A stretch of 22,833 nt of DNA from an uncultured Moraxella sp. (GTDB lineage: Bacteria; Pseudomonadota; Gammaproteobacteria; Pseudomonadales; Moraxellaceae). Below are positions 1 through 7,436 of this stretch, piece by piece. Location of the stretch: assembly GCA_937975585.1 (NCBI GenBank), contig CALJUC010000019.1, positions 1 to 22,833 on the forward strand, written 5' to 3'. The position numbers and the translations under genes were made by a program. Under the pieces are notes generated by a model that saw only the letters and a list, made by a program, of their open reading frames with translations, did not search any database and was not told the DNA's origin. The first letter of the stretch is position 1; every line of letters starts with the position of its first letter.

Positions 1-1
1 G

Positions 2-52
2 GTTCAGTTAGAAAACTGGCTGATGATTTGGCGACAAAATGAAAATTGTTAA
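2..52 (+). CDS. 3' end of an upstream gene, possibly a YqiA-like esterase (partial)
   Basis: The window opens inside a reading frame that ends at TAA 50-52 and encodes about 16 residues (VQLENWLMIWRQNENC). The spacing of aromatic and acidic residues resembles the C-terminal tail of the YqiA alpha/beta-hydrolase, where a GNH(A/S)F motif is followed by a V-x-F/L-E segment. In E. coli yqiA lies directly before parE, which is the only contextual support. A second short frame (39-101) overlaps it and looks like chance. The identity is a guess from a tiny fragment; that some gene ends here is somewhat more likely. Confidence 0.3.
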   Translation, partial: VQLENWLMIWRQNENC

Positions 53-136
53 GCGGTTTATCATGGCTAAAACGGCCAATCTGATTGAAAATGTATTGTA
101 AGGTGCGTCAATGTCACCCTATTTGTTAGGAAAATC

Positions 137-2023
137 ATGAGTTATACCAGTCAAAATTTAGAAGTTTTAACCGGGCTAGACCCAGTGCGTCGTCGTCCCG
201 GTATGTATACCGACACCACACGCCCCAACCATTTAGCCCAAGAAGTCATCGACAACTCAGTGGATGAGGCGCTAGCCGGTCATGCCAAAAACATCACCGT
301 GATTTTGCATCAAGATGGCTCGCTATCGGTAGAAGATGACGGCCGTGGTATGCCGACTGATATTCATCCTGAGTTTAACCAATCAGGGATTGAGTTGATT
401 TTGACGCGTCTGCATGCGGGTGGCAAGTTCTCAACCACCAACTACCAAGTATCTGGTGGTCTACACGGTGTCGGTATCTCGGTGGTCAATGCGCTATCGC
501 ATAAAGTCCATGTGACGGTGTGGCGTCAGGGCGAAGAGTTTACTATGCAGTTTGGTAATGGCGAGCCATTGGCACCGTTGGCCGTTGCCCCCAGTAGCAA
601 TAAGCGCAAACGTGGTACCTTAGTACGCTTTTGGGCCAATGAACAATACTTTGATTCGCCCAAGTTTAACATCAAACAACTCAAGCACCATCTAAAGGCC
701 AAAGCCGTTTTGTCAGCCGGTTTGACCATTACCTTTGTCAATGAAATTGATGGTGAAACCGAAGTTTGGCAATTTGCGGATGGTCTATCACAGTACTTGA
801 CCGAGCAATTGGTTGATGACATCACCTTACCAGAGCAGCCGTATGTCTTTGACTATACGGCAAAGCCGGGTGAGCGAGCGGCTTTATCATTTGCCATTTG
901 CTGGCTAGCCGAAGGCGGCACACCGGTGCAAGAAAGCTATGTCAACTTGATTCCGACTGCACAAGGCGGTACGCATGTCAATGGTTTACGTACTGGTATC
1001 ACGGAGGCGCTAAAAGAGTTTTGCGAGTTGCATAACTTATTGCCACGTAATGTCAAGCTGACCGCGGACGATGTTTGGGACGGGGTAAACTATATCTTGT
1101 CGCTCAAGTTTTCAGAGCCGCAGTTTAGTGGTCAGACGAAAGAGCGCTTATCGAGTCGCGAAGCGGCGGGCGTGGTGCAAGCCTTTGCCAAAGATGGCTT
1201 TAGCTTATGGCTCAATCAAAACTTCGACACGGCCAAACAAATCGCTGAGTTAGCGATTAACAAAGCGGGCAAACGCCTAAAATCTGCCAAAAAAGTTGAA
1301 CGTAAAAAAATCACCCAAGGTCCAGCCTTACCGGGTAAATTGGCGGATTGTCGTGGGGATTTGCGCGATGGGGCAGAGTTATTCTTGGTAGAAGGGGACT
1401 CAGCAGGTGGCTCTGCCAAACAAGCGCGCGACCGGCATTTTCAGGCGATTATGCCATTGCGCGGCAAAATCCTAAACACTTGGGAGGTGTCGCCCGATAC
1501 CGTGTTATCGAGTGAAGAGATTCACAATATCGCGATTGCGATTGGCGTTGACCCAGACTCGGAGGACTTGTCAGAATTACGCTATGACAAAATCTGTATC
1601 TTGGCCGATGCGGACTCGGATGGCTTGCATATTGCGACCTTGCTGTGCGCCTTATTCGTCAAGCATTTTAAAGCCGTGGTTGAAGCCGGTCATCTGTATG
1701 TGGCAATGCCGCCTTTATACCGGATTGATATTGGTAAAGATGTCGAATATGCCCTCGACAATGACGAACTTGAGCATATTCTGTCCAAGATTCCAAGTAA
1801 CAAAAAAGCGCAAATTACCCGATTTAAAGGGTTGGGTGAGATGAGTGCCGAGCAGTTACGAGAAACCACGATGAACCCTGACACACGTCGTCTGGTACAG
1901 TTGGAGTTGGACGATACCTATCATACGGATAGTGTGATGGACATGCTACTTGCCAAAAAACGTGCCAGTGACCGCAAAGTTTGGCTAGAACAAAAGGGTG
2001 ATTTAGCAGAAATTGGCGTTTAG
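137..2023 (+). CDS. parE: DNA topoisomerase IV subunit B (ParE)
   Basis: ATPase subunit of topoisomerase IV, which with ParC unlinks replicated chromosomes. The 628 residues match the usual length of about 630. The N-terminal GHKL ATPase domain shows EVIDNSVDEA (E36, N40), DDGRGMP (67-73) and GGLHGVG (107-113). The transducer domain carries QTKERLSSRE. The TOPRIM domain has LVEGDSAGG near 416-424 with PLRGKILNTWEVS after it, and the metal-binding DADSDG near 490. The C-terminal RFKGLGEM...NPDTRR segment is also present. DADSDG and the NTWEVS stretch follow ParE rather than GyrB. ATG 137 is preceded by TTAGGAAAATC, a good ribosome-binding site. The gene ends at its own terminator. No truncation or odd residue was noticed. 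Confidence 0.97.
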   Translation: MSYTSQNLEVLTGLDPVRRRPGMYTDTTRPNHLAQEVIDNSVDEALAGHAKNITVILHQDGSLSVEDDGRGMPTDIHPEFNQSGIELILTRLHAGGKFSTTNYQVSGGLHGVGISVVNALSHKVHVTVWRQGEEFTMQFGNGEPLAPLAVAPSSNKRKRGTLVRFWANEQYFDSPKFNIKQLKHHLKAKAVLSAGLTITFVNEIDGETEVWQFADGLSQYLTEQLVDDITLPEQPYVFDYTAKPGERAALSFAICWLAEGGTPVQESYVNLIPTAQGGTHVNGLRTGITEALKEFCELHNLLPRNVKLTADDVWDGVNYILSLKFSEPQFSGQTKERLSSREAAGVVQAFAKDGFSLWLNQNFDTAKQIAELAINKAGKRLKSAKKVERKKITQGPALPGKLADCRGDLRDGAELFLVEGDSAGGSAKQARDRHFQAIMPLRGKILNTWEVSPDTVLSSEEIHNIAIAIGVDPDSEDLSELRYDKICILADADSDGLHIATLLCALFVKHFKAVVEAGHLYVAMPPLYRIDIGKDVEYALDNDELEHILSKIPSNKKAQITRFKGLGEMSAEQLRETTMNPDTRRLVQLELDDTYHTDSVMDMLLAKKRASDRKVWLEQKGDLAEIGV

Positions 2024-2066
2024 ATTTAAGCACCTATTTACTGGTTTTTTAAAGCCAACATTTAGC

Positions 2067-2101
2067 AAAATAGCTAACCCATACCGGTTAGCTATTTTTT
2101 T
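2067..2101 (+). terminator. Rho-independent terminator after parE
   Basis: A perfect 13-base inverted repeat, AAAATAGCTAACC at 2067-2079 and GGTTAGCTATTTT at 2086-2098, encloses a six-base loop and runs into a T tract at 2095-2101. It sits 44 bases past the parE stop. Its T tract abuts ATG 2102, which argues against that ATG being the start of the next gene. Confidence 0.88.
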
Positions 2102-2224
2102 ATGAGAGTGTTATCGAGTATTGAACGATACTCATATTTGAGTTGCCATACGTCGCTACTCGGTTTGCCAAATTCAGTGAACCGTTGTAAACTCAAAGCT
2201 AATATTAAGACTGATAATGGAATA

Positions 2225-2866
2225 ATGCCAAGTATGAACAACCTGCCTGAGCTGAAACTAGCAAACATCGGTGACAATGTGCCTCGACGTCATGACAAAC
2301 TTATCGCAAAAGTTGCCAAAGCCTTATTGGATACCATAGGTTGGAAGTTGGTTGGTGACATTCCGAATATCAAGAAAGCGGTGTTATTGGCAGTACCGCA
2401 TACCTCAAATTTTGATGGTGTTTTTGCCATTCCTACCATGTTAGCGCTCGACATTGATATCAAAGTATTGGGTAAAAAAGAACTGTTTCGTGTACCTGTG
2501 TTAGGCAGTTTTTTGCGTTGGAGTGGCGTTATTGCGATTGATAGACAAAAAAAAGGTTCAACCTTGCAAGCAAGTATTGAGCGCTTTAAACAAGTAGATA
2601 AGCTGTGGCTAGCGCTAGCGCCAGAAGGTACGCGTGACTATACCGAAGCGTGGAAAACCGGCTTTTATCACTTGGCAATGGGTGCGGGTGTGCCCATTTT
2701 ACCAGTTGCGATGGATTATAAGACCAAGCAAGTACGCTTTATGCCATTGTTTTATCCGACGGGTAATATTGACGCGGACTTGCCAAAAATCTACGCCTAT
2801 TATAAGGGCGTTGAAGGTCTTCATCAGGAGAAAATGTCAAAACCCTTGCAAGACTTAAACAAGTAA
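2225..2866 (+). CDS. Lysophospholipid / 1-acylglycerol-3-phosphate acyltransferase family protein
   Basis: Member of the PlsC-like acyltransferase family, which moves acyl chains onto lysophospholipids or related alcohols at the membrane. From ATG 2225 it has 213 residues. Block I is PHTSNFDG (H59, D64, the HX4D catalytic pair), block II is GVIAIDRQ near 101-108, and block III is APEGTR (E134-R137). Block IV is probably VPILPVAMDY near 156-165. It is shorter than PlsC and lacks an obvious N-terminal membrane helix, so the true substrate is open; it may not be the main phosphatidate-forming enzyme. The frame stays open back to ATG 2102, but that ATG follows directly on the parE terminator and has no ribosome-binding site. 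ATG 2225 or ATG 2234 is more likely, though upstream AATGGA is a weak Shine-Dalgarno. It stands alone between two terminators. Confidence 0.85.
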   Translation: MPSMNNLPELKLANIGDNVPRRHDKLIAKVAKALLDTIGWKLVGDIPNIKKAVLLAVPHTSNFDGVFAIPTMLALDIDIKVLGKKELFRVPVLGSFLRWSGVIAIDRQKKGSTLQASIERFKQVDKLWLALAPEGTRDYTEAWKTGFYHLAMGAGVPILPVAMDYKTKQVRFMPLFYPTGNIDADLPKIYAYYKGVEGLHQEKMSKPLQDLNK

Positions 2867-2901
2867 TGGCGTTAAACAACATTAAAGACAACTATCACGG
2901 T

Positions 2902-2934
2902 AAAAAGCCCCAACGTCATGTTTGGGGCTTTTTT
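2902..2934. terminator. Bidirectional terminator between the acyltransferase and the small membrane protein
   Basis: A 12-base stem (2902-2913 with 2922-2933) has a GCCCC/GGGGC core, flanked by A residues on the left and T residues on the right. It can therefore end the plus-strand acyltransferase transcript and the minus-strand transcript whose gene stops at 2970. Confidence 0.88.
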
Positions 2935-2969
2935 ATTCAAATTTGTAAGGGCTAGATTAGCAGAATCAA

Positions 2970-3371
2970 TCAGGCATTGGACAATGACGGATTATAATCA
3001 CGGTTTAATTTTTCGGTTAATTGACGATCCATGGCTTTTAGCGGGTTATCAACACGTGGCGGTACTTGCTCAATGCTTTCTTCAACCATCTCAGTGGGTT
3101 TCGTTGTTTCAGCTGTATTGCGTGCAGGTTTGTTGTAATCAGCATTCAGTTTTTCAACCAATGCGCGATCCATGGTTTTTAAAGGATTTTCAGTACGCGC
3201 CACCGTTGCGGTAGTGGTGGTGGTTTGATGATTGGTAGTGTGTGCTTTAACCGGTGTGGTCGCTTGTGGCATGGTAGTTTGTACGGCAGGTTGAGCGGAC
3301 TTTTTACGCAGCAAGTTCCAAACGATAGTAACAATGGCTAAAACTAGTATAAGGCCAATAATAGTTTTCAT
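2970..3371 (-). CDS. Small single-pass membrane protein with two copies of an LKxMDR...KLNxDYN motif
   Basis: I do not recognise a named family. The 133-residue protein begins with a hydrophobic helix (about residues 4-18, IIGLILVLAIVTIVWNL) followed by basic RKK, so it is probably anchored in the inner membrane. Orientation is not resolved by the sequence alone. A Thr/Gln/Pro-rich linker (TTTTTATV and similar) leads to two copies of a 19-residue motif, NPLKTMDRALVEKLNADYN (bases 3132-3188) and NPLKAMDRQLTEKLNRDYN (bases 2991-3047), separated by an acidic linker. The neighbouring channel-like protein ends with a third copy. Two tandem ATGs exist (3374 and 3371); AGGAG at 3377-3381 is better spaced (5 bases) for the second. 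It is probably transcribed alone, since the upstream gene ends at a terminator. It is likely real because of the clear ribosome-binding site and repeated motif. Confidence 0.78.
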   Translation of the reverse strand: MKTIIGLILVLAIVTIVWNLLRKKSAQPAVQTTMPQATTPVKAHTTNHQTTTTTATVARTENPLKTMDRALVEKLNADYNKPARNTAETTKPTEMVEESIEQVPPRVDNPLKAMDRQLTEKLNRDYNPSLSNA

Positions 3372-3422
3372 CATAACTCCTAAAGTTTAATTTTGCGAAA
3401 TAAATTAACAAATATACATCAT

Positions 3423-3442
3423 TGTATCATTAAACTTAATAA
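3423..3442 (-). promoter_or_regulatory. 20-base element shared with the upstream region of the channel-like gene (copy 1)
   Basis: The plus-strand word TGTATCATTAAACTTAATAA lies 52 bases before the start codon of the small membrane protein. The same word with one change (T to A at its fifth base) occurs at 5337-5356, before the channel-like gene, in the same orientation relative to the gene. It contains TTAAGTTTAA, a near-palindrome. This could be a promoter region or a regulator site common to the two genes. It is AT-rich, so function is inferred only from the match and its placement. Confidence 0.35.
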
Positions 3443-3526
3443 AAATCCTAATGATAAATATTTAAGAATCGGCCACAACATTTTGCTAAGGCTTGGCTTT
3501 ATTGTTATCCGCTATGACGGAGCGTC

Positions 3527-3561
3527 AAAAAAACCGCCCAACTAGGTAACGTTGGGCGGTT
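3527..3561 (-). terminator. Rho-independent terminator of the channel-like gene
   Basis: A perfect 11-base inverted repeat, AACCGCCCAAC at 3532-3542 and GTTGGGCGGTT at 3551-3561, has an eight-base loop. On the minus strand it runs into seven T residues (3533 down to 3527). It sits 26 bases past the stop of the channel-like gene and separates that gene from the small membrane protein. Confidence 0.9.
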
Positions 3562-3586
3562 CGGAATAGAAATTAAAGAATCGGTG

Positions 3587-5257
3587 TTAGCGGTTATAGT
3601 CTTGATTGAGTTTGTCAGTCAATGCACGATCCATAGACTTTAACGAGCTATCTGTAGATGCGGTAGGCATACCATTAGATGTCGTATTTGGTAAATCAGC
3701 TTGGCCATAGTCTGTGGTGGTAGTGCTCTGTGACTGCGCCATGTCTTTAAGCTCAGATAGCTTAGTCGGCTCTTTAACCGGTTGTTGCATGCTATTGGCA
3801 ACCGCTTGGGTTTCACGTTCGGCTTTGTCTTGTACGTTCTTTAAAAAACGTGCTGCGGCTTCACGACCCCCTAGACCAAATGCCAAAGCAAATGCCACCG
3901 CAACCGCGCCCAAGGTTAAACCGAACGCCATGTTAACAATCGAGTCAGCGATACCCATCGCACGTAAGCCCATGGCAAGTACCAAGCCCATGATTAACAC
4001 ACGAAGTAGGTTAGCCAAGAAGGTGGTACCGTTTTGCGAACGTTGTACCGCACTCGCCAATACATTTGCCAACCAAAAACCAATGCCTAGAATAATCGCA
4101 CCCAAAATCACTTGCGCGCCAAACTTGATAAACATATTCATCAAGTTGCCAAGATAGATAAAGCCCAAACGATTCGCCGCTTCAATCGTTGCAAATAGCA
4201 TCACAAAGAACACCAACAGACTAGCCGCTATATCAGAGATTTTGGCGCTGCCCAGTACGTTTTGGAAACCCAGTTTACTTGGTAGGGTATTCACACCGGA
4301 GTTCTCAAGCAAGTTTTTGACGATATTGGCGATAAATTTCACTACATAATAGGCAATACCTAAAATCGCAACCGCTGCTAGGATATTTGGAATCGCTAAC
4401 ATGATTTCATTCAGCATATTGGTTGCCGGACGTGAAATCGATTCGATTTTTAACGCATCCAAGCCCATGATAATCGCGGTAATCATGACGAGCAGATACA
4501 CCAATGTACCCGCCAAGTTAGCAAACTGGGTTTGGTTGCCGATACCAGCTTTGCCCGCTAAGCCTTGGACATTCAGGCTTTGTACCACATTGGTCACAAT
4601 GCCACGCAAGATTTTTGCGATGATGTAACCGACAAAGACAATAATACCCGCAACGACGATATTTGGAACAAACGCCAAGGTCTTGCTAATCATGCCATTA
4701 ACGGGCGTTAACAAACCAGTCAAGCCTAGCTGCTGTAATACCATTGGCAAGAACATCAGCAAGATAAACCAATAAGCGATATTGGCAATGTTCTCACTCA
4801 TGGACGGCACGCCCGCGTCACTGGCTAATTTTTCATCAACCGTGGTACGACTTAACACATTGCTAAGCGCACTGCGCGCGATGGTTGCAACGACCCAACC
4901 CAAAATCGCCAATGCCGCTGCACCGATAAGATTCGGGATAAACAACAAGACTTGGTTAATCATATTGGCAAATGGTACTGAAATCGCATCCAAGCGTAAG
5001 AAGCTTAATGCAGCTGCAATCGCAATGATAAACACGAACCAAAACGCAATACGCGATACCAAATGCGCCAAATCATAGCTTTTGCCAGTCGAGGCATTCA
5101 TTTTTTGATTTAGGTTAATTTTGGTCAATAACTTATGAATCACCGAACCGATGACACCTGCGATAATCCAACCGATGACAAAAATCAATAACGCGCCCAG
5201 CATGGTTACTAGGGATGACCCCAGTGTCTGGTTAAAATTGATAAAAAAATTATCCAT
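3587..5257 (-). CDS. Multi-pass membrane protein with five TM_helix repeats, mechanosensitive-channel-like (CmpX type)
   Basis: A 556-residue inner-membrane protein resembling the CmpX-type group annotated as mechanosensitive ion channels. Five copies of a conserved helix unit (the 'conserved TM helix' repeat, Pfam PF05552 by memory) can be lined up. They begin near residues 17, 104, 195, 287 and 380 and share the pattern (I/V)PN(I/L)-x-A-x(2)-(I/L)-x-(I/V)-G-(W/Y)-x(2)-A. A Gly/Ala-rich helix at 446-465 ends in FGLGGREAAARFL, recalling the pore helix of MscS. The MscS beta domain that normally follows is absent; instead there is a polar tail (about 475-556) ending in the motif SSLKSMDRALTDKLNQDYN (bases 3593-3649), shared with the gene downstream. 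Start ATG 5257 has TTGGAGG at ideal spacing. A gating role is family inference; what it senses or conducts cannot be read here. Confidence 0.9.
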   Translation of the reverse strand: MDNFFINFNQTLGSSLVTMLGALLIFVIGWIIAGVIGSVIHKLLTKINLNQKMNASTGKSYDLAHLVSRIAFWFVFIIAIAAALSFLRLDAISVPFANMINQVLLFIPNLIGAAALAILGWVVATIARSALSNVLSRTTVDEKLASDAGVPSMSENIANIAYWFILLMFLPMVLQQLGLTGLLTPVNGMISKTLAFVPNIVVAGIIVFVGYIIAKILRGIVTNVVQSLNVQGLAGKAGIGNQTQFANLAGTLVYLLVMITAIIMGLDALKIESISRPATNMLNEIMLAIPNILAAVAILGIAYYVVKFIANIVKNLLENSGVNTLPSKLGFQNVLGSAKISDIAASLLVFFVMLFATIEAANRLGFIYLGNLMNMFIKFGAQVILGAIILGIGFWLANVLASAVQRSQNGTTFLANLLRVLIMGLVLAMGLRAMGIADSIVNMAFGLTLGAVAVAFALAFGLGGREAAARFLKNVQDKAERETQAVANSMQQPVKEPTKLSELKDMAQSQSTTTTDYGQADLPNTTSNGMPTASTDSSLKSMDRALTDKLNQDYNR

Positions 5258-5686
5258 GATGCCTCCAAGATGATAAATCGATTTGTTACTGGGTTTATTA
5301 TTGCGAGTAGGTTATAGTTATAAAAAACAGGTTAACTGTAACATTAAACTTAATAATTGAAACAGTGGGAAAGCGTATCCTAGACCTACCCTATGGTCGA
5401 AATATGTTAATTTGAGTAACCTATTGTAAAACGCGTGATAGTTAGTGAATCGATACAAGCTAGGCAGTTAGTAGTAAACAGCTTTTCATAGGTTTTGCCC
5501 TTATTTTCTGCTATGATAAGCAGCATTTAATGACCATGTGATGACACCGTTTATCAGGCCTTATCAAGGGTAGCAAGCTATAGTCTTGATTTAACTGTGG
5601 TTAATTTGAGCCGTTGGGTTTTTTGTCTTATCGGCTGTTCATCGACGTCTTACGTTATATTGTCTGTGTGAATTATAGGATTGATT
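5258..5686. other. Divergent intergenic region between the channel-like gene and the first FKBP gene
   Basis: These 429 bases hold no convincing gene. They contain the second copy of the shared 20-base element (5337-5356). An extended -10-like word, TGCTATGAT at 5509-5517, points toward the FKBP genes but has no good -35. A further TATATT lies at 5656-5661, close to the start. I could not settle the promoters; the length suggests either a long leader or regulator sites. Confidence 0.4.
5337..5356 (-). promoter_or_regulatory. 20-base element shared with the upstream region of the small membrane protein (copy 2)
   Basis: TGTAACATTAAACTTAATAA on the plus strand matches the copy at 3423-3442 in 19 of 20 bases. 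It lies 80 bases before the start codon of the channel-like gene, in the same relative orientation. The stretches beside it are not similar, so it is not part of a longer duplication. Confidence 0.35.
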
Positions 5687-6544
5687 ATGAGTAATAAAAC
5701 CGCCCCTGTGTTAGCTGCTATCGTATTAGGCGCTGTTGCCTTAACCCCTGTTTTTCTAAAAAGTTTTGGTGATAACCCACAAATTGCTGCGCTTGGTAGC
5801 AGCCTGACCAATGGTGCTAGTGGCACAATTACGGCACAAAGCCCAGATATCGCGAAAGTTGGTTATAGCATTGGTTATATGATGGGCACAAACGTACAGC
5901 AAAGTGCCAAAGACCTAAATCCAGCAGACATCAACCAAGGTATCAATGACGGTTTTGCGGGCAAGACTTCTGCGTTGACGCGTGAGCAGATGGAACAAGT
6001 GGTTATGGCTTACCAACAACAGCAAGTACAAGCAATGACCCAAGGCAACTTAGCCAAAGGCAAAGCTTTCCTTGCCGAAAATGGCAAAAAAGCCAATATC
6101 AAAACCACAGCATCGGGCTTACAATACGAAGTGTTAAAAGAAGGTAATGCGACCAAGCCAAAGGCCACGGACATCGTTGCGGTACAATACGAAGGTAAGC
6201 TATTAGACGGTAAAGTGTTTGACAGTACCGCACAACATGGCGGTCAACCAGCGGTATTCCCATTGAATCAAGTGATTCCAGGTTGGACTGAAGGCTTACA
6301 GTTGATGGGTGAAGGGGCAAAATACCGTTTTTACATTCCATCAAATCTAGCCTACGGTGAGCAAGGTGCACCACAAGGCGGTATCGAGCCAAACAGCGTG
6401 CTTATCTTTGATGTTGAGCTAGTTAAAGTCAATCCACCAGCAGAGGGTAACGCGGTTCAACCATCAGCCCAAGACATTCAGGCACAATTACAACAGCAGA
6501 TTGAAGCCGCACAGCAACAACAGGCTTCTCAGCCTGCGCAATAA
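5687..6544 (+). CDS. Exported FKBP-type peptidyl-prolyl isomerase (Mip/FkpA-like)
   Basis: Prolyl cis-trans isomerase and probable chaperone of envelope proteins, 285 residues. A hydrophobic N-terminal helix (about residues 7-24) serves as a signal or membrane anchor; no clear cleavage site follows it. The FKBP_N dimerisation region spans about 54-135, with IAKVGYSIGYMMG and the GINDGF pattern. The C-terminal FKBP domain spans about 143-249, with YEGKLLDGKVFDS (Y168, F179, D180), QVIPGWTEGLQLM (W200) and YGEQGAP. A Gln/Ala-rich tail (260-285) ends the protein and is absent from the next gene. ATG 5687 is chosen because AGGA at 5677-5680 is well spaced; an in-frame TTG at 5681 is too close to it. 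It is cotranscribed with the paralogue 24 bases downstream. Confidence 0.93.
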   Translation: MSNKTAPVLAAIVLGAVALTPVFLKSFGDNPQIAALGSSLTNGASGTITAQSPDIAKVGYSIGYMMGTNVQQSAKDLNPADINQGINDGFAGKTSALTREQMEQVVMAYQQQQVQAMTQGNLAKGKAFLAENGKKANIKTTASGLQYEVLKEGNATKPKATDIVAVQYEGKLLDGKVFDSTAQHGGQPAVFPLNQVIPGWTEGLQLMGEGAKYRFYIPSNLAYGEQGAPQGGIEPNSVLIFDVELVKVNPPAEGNAVQPSAQDIQAQLQQQIEAAQQQQASQPAQ

Positions 6545-6568
6545 GCGCAGTAATATAAAGGACGCCCT

Positions 6569-7336
6569 ATGACACATCGTCTATTATGGCTTGCGCTTGG
6601 TACCTTGTTTGCCGGTAGCGCAGTGGCCGCCACGGAACCTGCTAAGCCTAGCGTTGCTGACTCGCGCTATGTGCCAGCTACCACCATCACCGCCAAGAAC
6701 GACTCGTTAGACCAAGTCGGTTATAGTCTTGGTTTCTTGATGGGAGAGAGCAATAAGGACAGCGTCGATGACCTAAAGTTAGACGCGTTTTTCCAAGGGT
6801 TTCGTGATGCCTATATCGCTAAAAACCCAAGTATCGACAAAGCACAAATGCAAAAAGTGCTGTTAGATTACCAAAAACGCAAAGAAGCAGAATATGCCAA
6901 ACAAGTAGAAGCAACCGCGAACGCTAACCTTGAAAAGCAAAATGCGTTTATGAAAGAAAACGCCAAAAAACGTGTCGTCATCACCACCAAGTCGGGCTTG
7001 CAATACCAACTACTCAGTAATGGTAAAAGCAATGGCAAAAAGCCAAAAGCCACCGACACGGTCAAAGTGCATTACGAAGGGCGTTTGCTTGATGGTACAA
7101 TCTTCGATAGCTCGTACAAACGCGGTGAGCCTGCGGTATTTGGGCTGAATCAAGTCATTCCGGGTTGGACAGAAGGTTTGCAGTTGATGCAAGAGGGTAG
7201 CAAATACCGTTTCTTTATCCCTGCAAACCTTGCCTATGGTGAGGCGGGAAATAGTGACATTGAGCCAAACAGCTTATTAATCTTTGATGTAGAATTGCTT
7301 GAAGTCAATCCACCAACGAAGTCGGACAATAAATAA
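6569..7336 (+). CDS. Periplasmic FKBP-type peptidyl-prolyl isomerase, paralogue of the preceding gene
   Basis: A second Mip/FkpA-like isomerase, 255 residues. It has a classic cleavable signal peptide (basic MTHR, hydrophobic core, AVA-AT cleavage after residue 20), so it should be soluble in the periplasm, unlike its possibly anchored neighbour. The dimerisation region includes LDQVGYSLGFLMG. The FKBP domain shows YEGRLLDGTIFDS, QVIPGWTEGLQLMQEGSKY and YGEAG. The central part (about 80-140) is Lys/Ala/Glu-rich, suggesting a long helix linking the dimer module to the catalytic domain. AAAGGA lies 7 bases before ATG 6569. The pair clearly arose by tandem duplication, since IPGWTEGLQLM and IEPNS-LIFDVEL are retained in both. 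Transcription ends at 7352-7385. Confidence 0.93.
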   Translation: MTHRLLWLALGTLFAGSAVAATEPAKPSVADSRYVPATTITAKNDSLDQVGYSLGFLMGESNKDSVDDLKLDAFFQGFRDAYIAKNPSIDKAQMQKVLLDYQKRKEAEYAKQVEATANANLEKQNAFMKENAKKRVVITTKSGLQYQLLSNGKSNGKKPKATDTVKVHYEGRLLDGTIFDSSYKRGEPAVFGLNQVIPGWTEGLQLMQEGSKYRFFIPANLAYGEAGNSDIEPNSLLIFDVELLEVNPPTKSDNK

Positions 7337-7351
7337 GTATTATCTATAAAC

Positions 7352-7385
7352 AAAAAACCACGTTAAGAGTTAACGTGGTTTTTTT
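7352..7385. terminator. Bidirectional terminator between the FKBP pair and argA
   Basis: A perfect 15-base inverted repeat, AAAAAACCACGTTAA at 7352-7366 and TTAACGTGGTTTTTT at 7370-7384, has a three-base loop. The A and T flanks give a U run on either strand, serving the converging FKBP and argA transcripts. Confidence 0.9.
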
Positions 7386-7436
7386 ATACGGCCATTTTAT
7401 AACCGATTTGATGCCCAAATCAGACGCGCTCAAGTC

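Noticed and set aside
39..101. 21-codon frame before parE, including ATG 63
   Set aside because: Too short, overlaps another terminating frame and lacks a ribosome-binding site.
2102..2224. Longer N-terminus for the acyltransferase starting at ATG 2102
   Set aside because: The ATG touches the T tract of the parE terminator and has no ribosome-binding site; the extra 41 residues do not look like the family's N-terminus.
3714..4157. 147-residue plus-strand frame inside the channel-like gene
   Set aside because: It is the opposite-strand shadow of a highly biased membrane-protein gene, without its own ribosome-binding site.
5651..5661. TTATAT/TATATT as the -10 of the FKBP operon
   Set aside because: No acceptable -35 at 16-18 bases; left as a note in the intergenic entry rather than a promoter call.
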